From Roseomonas aerilata DSM 19363 (GTDB lineage Bacteria > Pseudomonadota > Alphaproteobacteria > Acetobacterales > Acetobacteraceae), in contig NZ_JONP01000004.1 in the NCBI RefSeq assembly GCF_000711725.1, forward strand, positions 186,001 to 250,000: DNA of 64,000 nucleotides, given 5' to 3'. Every line of letters begins with the position of its first letter. Position 1 is the stretch's first letter. This document shows positions 38,763 through 48,941 of the stretch, one piece after another. The notes under the pieces were generated by a model, which did no database searches, was not told where the DNA came from, and was given only the letters and a program-made list of their open reading frames with translations. Made by a program: the position numbers and the translations under genes.

Positions 38763-39977
38763 ATGGCCAAGATCAAGGTGAAGACCCCCGTCGTGGAGAT
38801 GGACGGGGATGAGATGACGCGGATCATCTGGGGCTTCATCAAGGAGAAGCTGATCCTTCCGTACCTCGACATCGAACTGAAGTACTACGACCTCGGCGTC
38901 GAGTACCGCGACCAGACCGACGACCAGGTGACGATCGACGCCGCCAACGCCACGAAGCAGTACGGCGTGGGCGTGAAGTGCGCGACCATCACCCCGGATG
39001 AGGCGCGGGTGAAGGAATTCAACCTCAAGAAGATGTGGAAGTCCCCCAACGGGACCATCCGCAACATCCTCGACGGCACGATCTTCCGCGAGCCGATCAT
39101 CTGCCAGAACGTGCCGCGCCTCGTGCCGCACTGGTCCAAGCCCATCGTCGTCGGCCGCCACGCCTACGGCGACATCTACCGTTCGGTCGAGATGAAGGTG
39201 CCCGGCGCCGGCACCGTGAAGATGACCTTCACCCCCGAAGGCGGCCAGCCGCAGGAGATCGGCGAGTTCCCGATGCCCGCCACGGGCGGCGTCGCGATGA
39301 TGATCCACAACCTCAACAAGTCGATCGAGGGCTTCGCGCGCGCCTCCTTCAACTACGGCCTGGCGCGGAACTACTCCGTCTACTTCAGCCACAAGAACAC
39401 GATCCTCAAGGCCTATGACGGCTCCTTCAAGGACATCTTCCGCAAGATCTACGACGAGGAGTTCAAGGCCGAGTACGAGAAGCGCGGCCTGACCTACGAG
39501 GACCGCCTGATCGACGACATGGTCGCCTCCGCCCTCAAGTGGGAAGGCGGCTACATCTGGGCCTGCAAGAACTACGACGGCGACGTGCAGTCCGACATCG
39601 TGGCCCAGGGCTTCGGCTCCCTTGGCCTGATGACCTCCGTGCTGCTCTCCCCCGACGGCAACACCGTCGAGTCGGAAGCCGCCCACGGCACCGTCACGCG
39701 CCATTACCGCGAGCACCAGAAGGGCCGGGAGACGAGCACCAACCCGATCGCCTCCATCTTCGCCTGGACGCGCGGCCTCGCCTATCGCGGCAAGTTCGAC
39801 AACACGCCCGACGTGGTGGACTTCGCCAACTCCCTCGAGCGCGTCTGCATCGAGACGGTCGAGGCCGGCCACATGACGAAGGACCTCGCCATCCTCATCG
39901 GCAAGGACCAGCCCTGGCTCAACACCCAGGCCTTCCTCGCCAAGCTCGACGAGAACCTGCAGAAGGCCCGCGCCTGA
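38763..39977 (+). CDS. icd: Isocitrate dehydrogenase (NADP+)
   Basis: This is a TCA-cycle enzyme of 404 residues that converts isocitrate to 2-oxoglutarate with NADPH formation. It belongs to the homodimeric type II class found in alphaproteobacteria and mitochondria: [14 protein letters not shown] at the N-terminus, [20 protein letters not shown] for substrate binding, and [12 protein letters not shown] with [14 protein letters not shown] later for the cofactor. The 258 bases before it beyond the small zinc-ribbon start show no clear promoter. A terminator follows. Confidence 0.97.
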   Translation: MAKIKVKTPVVEMDGDEMTRIIWGFIKEKLILPYLDIELKYYDLGVEYRDQTDDQVTIDAANATKQYGVGVKCATITPDEARVKEFNLKKMWKSPNGTIRNILDGTIFREPIICQNVPRLVPHWSKPIVVGRHAYGDIYRSVEMKVPGAGTVKMTFTPEGGQPQEIGEFPMPATGGVAMMIHNLNKSIEGFARASFNYGLARNYSVYFSHKNTILKAYDGSFKDIFRKIYDEEFKAEYEKRGLTYEDRLIDDMVASALKWEGGYIWACKNYDGDVQSDIVAQGFGSLGLMTSVLLSPDGNTVESEAAHGTVTRHYREHQKGRETSTNPIASIFAWTRGLAYRGKFDNTPDVVDFANSLERVCIETVEAGHMTKDLAILIGKDQPWLNTQAFLAKLDENLQKARA

Positions 39978-40002
39978 TCCAGGGCCGCCGCCGCGTGAAC
40001 TG

Positions 40003-40036
40003 AAAGGGGGCGGGCGCCGAGAGGCCCCGCCCCTTT
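40003..40036 (+). terminator. icd terminator
   Basis: AAAGGGG at 40003-40009 pairs with CCCCTTT at 40030-40036, and the inner CGGG/CCCG extends the stem past one bulged G. It lies 26 bases after the icd stop. The 3' strand ends in TTTCC, so it is a reasonable intrinsic terminator. Confidence 0.7.
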
Positions 40037-40081
40037 CCGCGTCATGGCACCCTTCTTGGAAGCCCCCGAAGGAAGATGACC

Positions 40082-40759
40082 ATGCCAGGCTTCCTGACCG
40101 CGCTCGACCTCGTCGCCCTTCTCGTCTTCGCCCTCTGCTGGACCGGCTACGCGACGGTCGTGGACCGCGTCCCCTCCATCCGGCGCCGCAGCGTCATCCA
40201 CGCCATGGACGAGCACCGCCGCCGCTGGCTCACCGCCGCTATCCCGAAGGAGAACCGGATCGCGGACGTCGCCATCGTCGGCAACCTCATGTCCTCCACC
40301 TCCTTCCTCGCGAACACCTGCATCTTCATCATCGGCGGCGCCATGGCCCTGCTCGCCTCGCCCGAGACCGGCCGCCGCGTGCTCGGCGCCATGCCCTTCG
40401 CCGAGGGCGCGCTGACCGATGGCGGGTGGGAGGCGCGCATCCTCCTCATCCTCCTCATCTTCGTCCGCGCCTTCTTCGAGCTGACCTGGGCACTGCGCCA
40501 GTTCAACTACGGCTCCATCCTCCTGGGCGGCCTCGGCCGCACGGAAGCCGCCCTCCCGGCCGCCGAGATCGCGGCCCAAGTGGTGAACCGCGCCGCCCGC
40601 CACTTCAACACGGGCCTCCGCGCCTATTATTTCGGCCTCGCCGTCCTCGGCTGGATGGTGCACCCCCTCGCCTTCATCCTCGCCTCCCTCTGGGTGGTCT
40701 CCGAACTGCACCGGCGCGAATTCCGCTCTGCCGTCCAGGCGGCACTGTCCACGGGCTGA
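40082..40759 (+). CDS. DUF599 membrane protein
   Basis: This 225-residue protein has about four transmembrane helices and the DUF599 pattern: an ALCWTGYA segment in the first helix, then MDEHRRRWL and NLMSSTSFLANTCIFIIGG, and later RAFFELTWALRQFNYGSIL and HFNTGLRAYYFGLAVLGW. The function is unknown. ATG 40082 is preferred over 40076 because AGGA is then eight rather than two bases upstream. The 172 bp after it holds no recognised element. Confidence 0.88.
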   Translation: MPGFLTALDLVALLVFALCWTGYATVVDRVPSIRRRSVIHAMDEHRRRWLTAAIPKENRIADVAIVGNLMSSTSFLANTCIFIIGGAMALLASPETGRRVLGAMPFAEGALTDGGWEARILLILLIFVRAFFELTWALRQFNYGSILLGGLGRTEAALPAAEIAAQVVNRAARHFNTGLRAYYFGLAVLGWMVHPLAFILASLWVVSELHRREFRSAVQAALSTG

Positions 40760-40931
40760 GCGACGGGACATTCCGCCTCCCTGTTTCGGACCCTCCGCAC
40801 AAGGCACCAGGGGCTGAAACCCCGGCACCGCTCCCCTCTTGAGAGCCGGACGGAGGGCCCGCGCCGAAACCTGCGAGGAGCCCTCTCCAAGGGCCGCGAC
40901 GCTCCCGGCCTGAAACCGCGGGAGGAACGCG

Positions 40932-41318
40932 ATGCCCCAGCTCGTCCTCGGATGGCTCCTGCCGGAGGGGGAGCGCGGCGCCCTCCTCGCCCTCGTCCCG
41001 CCCCGCTACCCCCGCGTGATGGCGCACCACGTCACACTGAAGCCCGGCGTCCGCCAGGACCATCCCCTGCCCGAGGCGACGCACGGCCGCGTGGTCGGCC
41101 TCGCCGATGACGGCCGCGGCGTCCAGGCCCTGGTGGTGGAGATCGACGGGACCACGCGACGCCCGGACGGCTCCACCTGGCACATCACCTGGTCGCTCGG
41201 ACCGGGCCGCAAGCCCGTGGAGAGCAACGACGTGATCCGCCAGCATCGCTGGAAGCCCCTCGAATCGCCGCGCGACATCCGGCTCGAACCCGCCGTCTTC
41301 GGCTCCGCCAACCGCTGA
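40932..41318 (+). CDS. Small 2H-phosphoesterase-like protein
   Basis: This is a 128-residue protein with two HxT motifs, H33-V-T35 (AHHVTLKPG) and H84-I-T86 (TWHITWSLGPG), each followed by Gly/Pro, as in 2H phosphoesterases. The second is followed by RKPVESND, which recalls the motif after the second His in the cyclic-phosphodiesterase domain of tRNA ligases. The spacing of 51 residues is short for the fold. Activity on 2',3'-cyclic phosphates is possible but inferred. GGAGG stands seven bases before the ATG. No RNA-repair partner is adjacent. Confidence 0.75.
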   Translation: MPQLVLGWLLPEGERGALLALVPPRYPRVMAHHVTLKPGVRQDHPLPEATHGRVVGLADDGRGVQALVVEIDGTTRRPDGSTWHITWSLGPGRKPVESNDVIRQHRWKPLESPRDIRLEPAVFGSANR

Positions 41319-41376
41319 GGCGCCCTCGGATCGTTTCGATCTCGCCTGCCCGCCACGGCTGCGGCATCGTTGCGGC

Positions 41377-42315
41377 GTGAACAACATCGATCGCGTCGCG
41401 CCCGCATTTCCCGACCAGGCCGCCCTGAGGCGGGAACGCTCCATCCTCCTCGCCTGCCTGCTCGATCTCGCGGTGATCCTTCCCTACCTCGTCATCGGCC
41501 TCTACGCGAACACCCTCACCATGGTCGCCGAGGCCCTGCGCGCCAGCCTCATGGTGGGGCTCGAGCTCGTGCTCCTGGTCATGCTCCGCCGCATCCATCG
41601 TGGAGAGACCACCGCTTACGACTACGGCGTCGGCAAGATGGAGCAGTTCGCCAACCTCGCCATCGGGGTGGCGATGGGCGCGCTCGGCGTCTGGCTGATC
41701 TTCGCCGCCCTGGAGCGCTGGGGCATGCCGGAGGAGCAGAACGCCGCCGGCATGGTCCTGGCCGGCATCGCCACCACGGCCAACCTCGCCCTCAACGCCA
41801 TCGCCCTCCGCGCCCTCTGGCTCGCGGGGCGGGACGGCACCTCGGCCATCATGACCGTGCAGATCCGCAGCCGTGCCGTGAAGCTGATCGCCTCGGCCGT
41901 CGTGGCGGTCGCCATCGGCATCAACGCCGTCGCCGAACTCCTTCACGCCGCCACCCGGGTGGGCGCCCTCGCCGAGGCGGGCGGCACGATCTTCGTCGGC
42001 CTCGTGATGATTCAGCTCTGCGTCTCCGTCTGGCGGGAAGCGGTGCCGCACCTGCTGGACCGCAGCCTGGACGAGGGCCGCCAGGCCTCCATCAACCGCG
42101 CCCTGGCCGAGCATTTCGCGAGCTACGACGCGCTGCTCGGCGTGCGATCCCGCATCGCCGGCAAGCGGGCCCATGTGGACATCACCCTCGGCTTCGAGGC
42201 GGGGCGCACCATCGGCGAGATCCAGACCGTGGCCGACGCCGTCGCCCGCGACCTGACCGACCTCATCCCCGGCGCGGAGGTCATCGTCACCCCCGTCGCC
42301 CTCCCCGCTGGCTAG
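41377..42315 (+). CDS. Cation-diffusion-facilitator-like transporter, atypical metal site
   Basis: This 312-residue protein has about six membrane helices and a C-terminal ferredoxin-like domain (HVDITLGFEAGRTIGEIQTVADAV). YDYGVGKMEQFANL matches the CDF HPYGHGRAE-type loop. The TM2 segment TLTMVAEALRASLMVG and the TM5 segment SAIMTVQIRSRAVKL lack the expected Asp and His-x3-Asp ligands, so zinc transport is doubtful. It sits 58 bp after the 2H-like gene on the same strand. Confidence 0.82.
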   Translation: MNNIDRVAPAFPDQAALRRERSILLACLLDLAVILPYLVIGLYANTLTMVAEALRASLMVGLELVLLVMLRRIHRGETTAYDYGVGKMEQFANLAIGVAMGALGVWLIFAALERWGMPEEQNAAGMVLAGIATTANLALNAIALRALWLAGRDGTSAIMTVQIRSRAVKLIASAVVAVAIGINAVAELLHAATRVGALAEAGGTIFVGLVMIQLCVSVWREAVPHLLDRSLDEGRQASINRALAEHFASYDALLGVRSRIAGKRAHVDITLGFEAGRTIGEIQTVADAVARDLTDLIPGAEVIVTPVALPAG

Positions 42316-42775
42316 GCGGCCGCGCCCTCGAAGCCCAGCGCCCGCAGCGCCGCGATCGAGCGCTCCGCCGAGACGTGGTGGATGAAGGTGCCTCCCTTCG
42401 CCTCCCACCCCTCGCGGGCCGAGGCGCGGTCGTCCACCAGCACATGGCCCGGGCCGGACCAGCGCGGCTTCTCACGGCTCATGCAGGTGACGATCGGCAC
42501 ATGCGCCCCGAGCATCCGCGCCACCCACCGCTTCTTCTGCGCCGGCGCCCACTTCCCCAGCGGCAGCCCCGTCAGGATCGTCGGGTGGTGCGGCTCGCAG
42601 AAGCGCCACAGCGCCTCCGCATCGTGCATGAATTCCAGCGTGTCGAAGAAGGCAGGCGCCTTGGCCAGCGCCGCCCACATCGTCTTCAGCGGCAGCTCCT
42701 CCGGCCGGCGGCCGGTGACCACCTTCACGCCCGCATCGAAATCGGCCAACACCCCGTCGAGGTCGAGGAAGAGCT

Positions 42776-42779
<4 letters not shown>
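42312..42779 (-). CDS. HAD-superfamily phosphatase, 5'-nucleotidase-like
   Basis: This is a 155-residue HAD hydrolase. Motif I is DLDGVLADFD (D6 and D8), motif II lies in TILTGLPLGKW, a lysine follows in AQKKRW, and motif IV is VLVDDRASARE. It resembles the 5'(3')-deoxyribonucleotidase group, but the substrate is unproven. I chose GTG 42779, which overlaps the prfC stop as GTGA; the longer frame from ATG 42827 would be read out of frame through prfC. Translation is probably coupled to prfC. It converges with the CDF-like gene with a 4-base overlap. Confidence 0.85.
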
Positions 42780-44407
<1,628 letters not shown>

Positions 44408-44495
44408 GCCCGCTATCTGGCGAGAATGGCGCCCCGCTGCAACGCATAAGGCCGCAACCCCCGGGAACGCGGCGCACAGGGCTCGGCCACGCCGC

Positions 44496-45677
44496 TCAGC
44501 CGTAACGCCGCCGCAACTGGTTGAGCCCCAGCGCCATCACCGCGCCGAACAGGATCACCAGCGTCACCGGCAGCGGCGTTCCATCGGCAAAGATCCCCAC
44601 CCCCATGCTGCCGAGCGCCGCGACGGAGAACTGCATCGTCCCCAGCAGGGCCGAGGCAGTGCCCGCTCGCTGCCCGTGCCGCGCCAGCGCTCCCACGGCC
44701 GAATTCGGCAGCACGAGGCTGCTCGAACTCAGCAGGAGCACCACGGGCGGGAAAACACCCCAGATCCCACCCCAGCCGGTCACCGCGCAGACCACCAGCA
44801 GCACCGAAGCCGCGAGAACCCCGAGCGTGGCCGCCGTCAGCACCCGCCCCGGCCGGAAGCGCGCGGCCAGCATCGGATTGAGCTGCGCCCCCCCGATGAA
44901 CCCCGCCGCCGAGGCCCCGAAGATCACCGCGAACTGGCCCGGCGTGATCCCGAAATGCTCGATGTAGATGGCCGGCGCCCCGCTGATATAGGCGAAGACG
45001 CAGAACATGACGGCCGAGCCCAGCAGCGCGTGGGTAACGAAAACCGGCTCCGACAGCACGCGCCAGTAGCCCCGGAACAGCGCGAAGAAGCCCAGCCGCA
45101 GCCGCCGCTCCACCGGCAGCGTGTCCGGCAGCAACCGCCAGACGAGAAAGCAGGACAGCGCGCCGTAGAACGCCATCACCCAGAAGATCGAGCGCCACCC
45201 GGCCACCCCCAGCAGCAGCCCGCCGAGCGAGGGCGCGAGGATTGGCGCCGCCCCCATGACGAGGATCAGCCGCGACATCAGCCGCGCCGCCTCCAGCCCC
45301 GTCGCCATGTCGCGCACGATAGCCCGCGGAATAACGGCACTCGCCGAGGCGCCGAAGGCCGCCAGGCCCCGGAACACCGCGAGCCAGCCCATATCGGGCG
45401 CCAGCGCGCAGCCGATGGAGGCAGCGGTATAGACCAGCGTGCCTACCATCAGCGGCCCCCGCCGCCCGAAGCGGTCGGCCAGGCTGCCCTGCGTCACCTG
45501 CCCCACGGCGAGCCCGATGAACCAGGTGGCCAGCGTCACCTGCGCGCTGCCCGCGCCCGTCTGGAACTCCGCCTCCAGCGTCGGGAAGGCCGGGAGATAC
45601 ATGTCCGTGGAGATCGGGTTGATCGCCGTGAGGAAGCCAAGCAGCAGGGGAAGCCAGGACGGCATGGGATCCTTCAT
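44496..45677 (-). CDS. Bcr/CflA-family multidrug exporter
   Basis: This is a 12-helix major facilitator of 393 residues. Motifs include the family N-terminus STDMYLPAFPTLEAEF, the loop GSLADRFGRRGPLMVG (MFS motif A) and RAIVRDMATGLEAARLMS followed by APILAPSLGG (motif C area). It probably exports drugs or small metabolites by proton antiport. It is divergent from a small gene across 155 bp that hold a Fur-like site about 100 bases from this start, so iron control is possible. Confidence 0.93.
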   Translation of the reverse strand: MKDPMPSWLPLLLGFLTAINPISTDMYLPAFPTLEAEFQTGAGSAQVTLATWFIGLAVGQVTQGSLADRFGRRGPLMVGTLVYTAASIGCALAPDMGWLAVFRGLAAFGASASAVIPRAIVRDMATGLEAARLMSRLILVMGAAPILAPSLGGLLLGVAGWRSIFWVMAFYGALSCFLVWRLLPDTLPVERRLRLGFFALFRGYWRVLSEPVFVTHALLGSAVMFCVFAYISGAPAIYIEHFGITPGQFAVIFGASAAGFIGGAQLNPMLAARFRPGRVLTAATLGVLAASVLLVVCAVTGWGGIWGVFPPVVLLLSSSSLVLPNSAVGALARHGQRAGTASALLGTMQFSVAALGSMGVGIFADGTPLPVTLVILFGAVMALGLNQLRRRYG

Positions 45678-45776
45678 CCGGTCTGGGCGTCATTGCTGCG
45701 CCGCAGCAGGGCACTTGGAAAGCCCATTTTTCCGCATGGCGCCCCATCCTCCGCCGACCGGTGCCGCATCTGTCTT

Positions 45777-45795
45777 GCGAACGATTATCATTATC
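45777..45795 (-). promoter_or_regulatory. Fur-box-like site
   Basis: The minus strand reads GATAATGATAATCGTTCGC, which matches 16 of 19 positions of the E. coli Fur consensus, including an unbroken first 13. It lies 37 bases before the ATG at 45833, where a repressor would overlap the promoter, and about 100 bases from the divergent exporter. Such an AT-rich patch stands out in this GC-rich region. Confidence 0.7.
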
Positions 45796-45832
45796 GCCAA
45801 ACTCCGGCCGCGTCCCCACAGGAGAATCACCC

Positions 45833-46279
45833 ATGACCACCCGCGGCCTTCCCACCTGGCCCTGGAGCGGCGCCGCCCCGGAGGACCTCCCCCCGGCCGA
45901 GTCCGTCCTCCTGGATGCCGCCCGCGGCTGGGTCGAGGCCACGCGCGAAGGACGCCCTCCGCTTCCCGCCCTGCGCCTGCCCCTGGCCACGGAGGGAATC
46001 GAGGCCGCCGCCCCCGTGCTCGAAGCGGTCCTGCGCGGCCTCGCCTGTCCGGGATCCATGGGCTGCCGCCTCTGCCCGCGCCTCACGCCGGCCGAATCGG
46101 CGCTGCTGATGGGCCTCGCCCTCGCCCAGCGCGCCACCCGCCGGGAAGCGCTCGCGGGTTTTCTGCGCCTGGCGCCCCCGGCCGCGGCCTACTCGGCCCT
46201 TGGCCCGGCGCTGACGGTCGGCCTCATGCTCCGCCGCGCCGGCCTGCTTCTCGCGAACCCGCTGCGCACCGAATCCTGA
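45833..46279 (+). CDS. Small unknown protein behind a Fur-like box
   Basis: This is a 148-residue protein that I do not recognise. It is rich in Ala, Leu and Arg. A cysteine cluster CPGSMGCRLCPRLTP lies at residues ~88-102, followed by mostly helical sequence with a hydrophobic C-terminal segment. AGGAG stands eight bases before the ATG. The upstream Fur-like site and the cysteines suggest a link to iron, for example as ligand or accessory to an iron enzyme, but this is inference. Confidence 0.75.
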   Translation: MTTRGLPTWPWSGAAPEDLPPAESVLLDAARGWVEATREGRPPLPALRLPLATEGIEAAAPVLEAVLRGLACPGSMGCRLCPRLTPAESALLMGLALAQRATRREALAGFLRLAPPAAAYSALGPALTVGLMLRRAGLLLANPLRTES

Positions 46280-46324
46280 GCGCGCGCACCGCGCCGCCGG
46301 TCATCACCGGCGGCGCGTCGAGCT

Positions 46325-46918
46325 TCACCAGCGGCGGGACTGCCCGCAGTCGAGATGGACGAAGCCGTCGCGCCGATAGAGCCCGACGCCGCCCAGCCCC
46401 ATCGTCGCCGCCAGCCGCGCCATCCCCATGGACTCGCGCCCGGGCAGCCGCATGTCGCCGGCCATGCCCGACATGTGCAGCGACACCGTCGAGACCCGCG
46501 AGTTGCGCCGGTCCAGCGCCGCGTTCGTCTCGGGTGCGCGGTAGCCGCTGATCACCTCGAAGGCCTCGGTCGCCTCCATCCGCGCGGCAACGGCGTTCAT
46601 CACGTCGAAAAGCCGCGGGTCCATCGGCGTCACCTCCTCGCGCGAGAGGTCGCGGAAAACCCAGTCGAGCTTGCTCAGCGCGTCCGCCACGTAGCGCCCG
46701 TCGGCGAAATAGACGCCCGAGAAGGAATCGCTCGTATAGGCGCGCCGCACCGTCAGCCGCCGGGCGCCGCGCGCCACCTGCGCCTCCGCACCCCCCGGCA
46801 CCGCCGCACAGGCCATCAGCCCCAGCCCGGCGCCCAGCAGATTGCGCCGCCCGAGCACGCCGCCCGCGCAGCAATCGCAGGCCGGTTCCTTCGGCCGGTT
46901 GCCCCCGAACACCCGCAT
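46325..46918 (-). CDS. YcbK/DUF882-type exported peptidase-like protein
   Basis: This 197-residue M15-like protein shows SGYRAPETN, VSLHMSGMAGDMRLPG and DGFVHLDCG, giving the H-x6-D and final His zinc ligands expected of D,D-/L,D-carboxypeptidase relatives. The N-terminus has LGRRNLLGAGLGLMACAAVPGGAEAQ, a Tat-like signal, preceded by the cysteine cluster CDCC. GTG 46921 is an alternative start; ATG 46918 shares a base with the upstream L,D-transpeptidase stop. The pair probably trims and crosslinks peptidoglycan together. Confidence 0.9.
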   Translation of the reverse strand: MRVFGGNRPKEPACDCCAGGVLGRRNLLGAGLGLMACAAVPGGAEAQVARGARRLTVRRAYTSDSFSGVYFADGRYVADALSKLDWVFRDLSREEVTPMDPRLFDVMNAVAARMEATEAFEVISGYRAPETNAALDRRNSRVSTVSLHMSGMAGDMRLPGRESMGMARLAATMGLGGVGLYRRDGFVHLDCGQSRRW

Positions 46919-48459
46919 CACCGCGCCGTCCCCATGGCCACCCGCGTTCCCACCCGGTCCATCTCCCGCGCATAGGCGAGATCGAGCCCGTAGATATCCG
47001 GCCGCACCCGCGCCTTCCCGCCCTCGACCGTCACGGTGCTGTAGTGCAGCCGCACCGGAAGGCTGCGCCGGAGCGACACGCCCTGGGTCTGGTGGCTGTC
47101 ATAGGTCCGCTGGATCCGCGCCGAGTCCCAGCCCATTCCCTCGAGCACGACGGCGAGCAGCGCGTCCGGCTGCGCGAGCCGGATGCAGCCCGACGAGAAG
47201 GCCCGGTCCGGCCTGTTGAACAGGCCCCGGTCCGGCGTGTCGTGCAGGTAGATGTCGTCGGAGTTTGGCATGATGAACTTGATCCGTCCGAGCGCGTTGC
47301 CGTCGCCGGCATCCTGTCGGATGAGGTAGGGAAAACGGTCCGCCCGGACGGCGGACCAGTCCACGGTGGCGGGATCGACCTGCACCCTCTCGCCCCCCAC
47401 GACGGAGTAGAGGCGAAAGCCCTTCGCGGTCATCCCCGCCGGGTCGCGGCGGAAGCGGGGCAGCAGGTCCTCTCGCGCGTTGCGCTCGGGCACGCCCCAG
47501 ACTGGGTTGAACTGCACGGTGGTCAGGCGCGCGCGCATCGTCGGCGTCGCCCGCGCGGGCTTGCCGACCACGACGTTCATCTTCAGCAGCGCCCGCTCGC
47601 CCTCGAAGACGGTCAGCAGGAACTCGGGGATGTTCACCTCGATGCGGCGCTCCTCGCCCGGCCGCGCCGCGTTGCGCCGCATGTCGAGCGCCGCCCGCAA
47701 CTGCGCCACCCGCGCCGAGGCCGGGCGGTTCAGCAGCCCCTGGCTGATCGCGCCCACCCGCCCGTCCGGCTCCACCCCGTTCGCCGCCTGCCAGCGCCGC
47801 ACCGCGGCCTCCAGGGCCGCGTCATAGGTGGCGCCGCCGTCACGCGCCGCGGCCAGCACCGGGTCCTCGGCCCGCAGCCGCGCCCGCAGCAAGGGCACGC
47901 GCACCGCATCCACCAGCCCGGGGTCGAGCGTGGAGACCCCCGATGGAATCGGCTGCCACCCGCCGGCCGAGACCATTCCCGCCGCCCGCGCCAGCTCCGC
48001 CCGCAGCGCCGTCGCGCCTTCCGGCAGGTCGGCCGCGCGGTCGATCACCCGCGCGGGCTCGGGCGCCCCCACCAGCTCGGCCTGCCAGTGCGCGAAGTCG
48101 GCGGCGACCGGATCCCGCAGGATATCGCCCCGTCCCGGCGGCTGCCGCAGCCGGCCGAGAACAAGGTCGCCCATGGCCGCATTCGCCGCGTGGTAGGTCG
48201 CCGCATGGAAGGCCGCGGGATCGGAGGTGGCCAGCGCATCCGGCGGAACCGCGTAGGCGGCCGGATCCAGCCCCTCCGCCGCCAGGCGCCGCAGCCGCGC
48301 CGCCAGCCGATAGACCGACTCCCAGCCCTGCGGCCCCGGCCCGGCCGGCTGCACGGGCGGCGTCTCCGCCGCGTCGGCCGCCGTCGCGGCGAACTGCGCG
48401 CGGCCGATCGCGGGCAGAAGTCCGGCCATCAGGCCGCCGAGGGCATCGCGTCTGCGCAT
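46918..48459 (-). CDS. L,D-transpeptidase (YcbB/LdtD type)
   Basis: This periplasmic enzyme of 513 residues forms 3-3 crosslinks in peptidoglycan. The N-terminus has an exported leader (RRDALGGLMAGLLPAIGRAQ). A peptidoglycan-binding-like region (AAVRRWQAANGVEPDGRVG) is followed by the YkuD domain with YLHDTP and the catalytic loop FSSGCIRLAQPDAL containing His-Ser-Gly-Cys-Arg elements. The length fits the YcbB class. It is cotranscribed with the YcbK-like gene. Confidence 0.92.
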   Translation of the reverse strand: MRRRDALGGLMAGLLPAIGRAQFAATAADAAETPPVQPAGPGPQGWESVYRLAARLRRLAAEGLDPAAYAVPPDALATSDPAAFHAATYHAANAAMGDLVLGRLRQPPGRGDILRDPVAADFAHWQAELVGAPEPARVIDRAADLPEGATALRAELARAAGMVSAGGWQPIPSGVSTLDPGLVDAVRVPLLRARLRAEDPVLAAARDGGATYDAALEAAVRRWQAANGVEPDGRVGAISQGLLNRPASARVAQLRAALDMRRNAARPGEERRIEVNIPEFLLTVFEGERALLKMNVVVGKPARATPTMRARLTTVQFNPVWGVPERNAREDLLPRFRRDPAGMTAKGFRLYSVVGGERVQVDPATVDWSAVRADRFPYLIRQDAGDGNALGRIKFIMPNSDDIYLHDTPDRGLFNRPDRAFSSGCIRLAQPDALLAVVLEGMGWDSARIQRTYDSHQTQGVSLRRSLPVRLHYSTVTVEGGKARVRPDIYGLDLAYAREMDRVGTRVAMGTAR

Positions 48460-48523
48460 GGCGGAGGCATAGCCCCCAAGACGGCGCGATGCCAGCCGAA
48501 TGCGCGCCCGGACAGCACGCTGT

Positions 48524-48754
48524 TCAGGGCGAAATAAGCCACCCGATCAGCATGATGACGGCGGCGGCGATGAGGATCGCCTTCACGAGGGTCCACCACT
48601 CCCCCCGCTTGTCCGTCACCTCCTCGGGATGGGCCACCCCGCGCGGCGCGCGATGGGGCCGCTCGGCCATTCCAGGCGGCGCCGCGACGTTGCTGCGCTC
48701 GGCCACCGCGTCGCGCAGGATCTCATCCCTGCTTCGGACCGGATCCTCGGGCAT
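48524..48754 (-). CDS. Small single-span membrane protein
   Basis: This is a 76-residue protein: a polar, charged N-terminal half (RSRDEILRDAVAER) and a C-terminal hydrophobic segment AILIAAAVIMLIGWLI ending at the membrane. It looks like a tail-anchored protein with the N-terminus in the cytoplasm. GGAAGG stands about eight bases before the ATG. I recognise no family. The 187 bases between it and the next gene hold nothing I can name. Confidence 0.75.
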   Translation of the reverse strand: MPEDPVRSRDEILRDAVAERSNVAAPPGMAERPHRAPRGVAHPEEVTDKRGEWWTLVKAILIAAAVIMLIGWLISP

Positions 48755-48941
48755 GCTGCTTCCTTCCCGATTCGGGCTCGCGGCCCGTTCATCCAAAAAG
48801 ATAGCCCGGCCCTCGCCGCGTTCCGGCCGCTTCCAGGAGAACCCCGGGGACTCGCGCAACGGGATGGGGCCCCGCGACGCGTAATGGACCCCAAAGCGCG
48901 CAGGTGATCCAGCGACCACCTCGGAGCGAAGCCTGCCCGCG

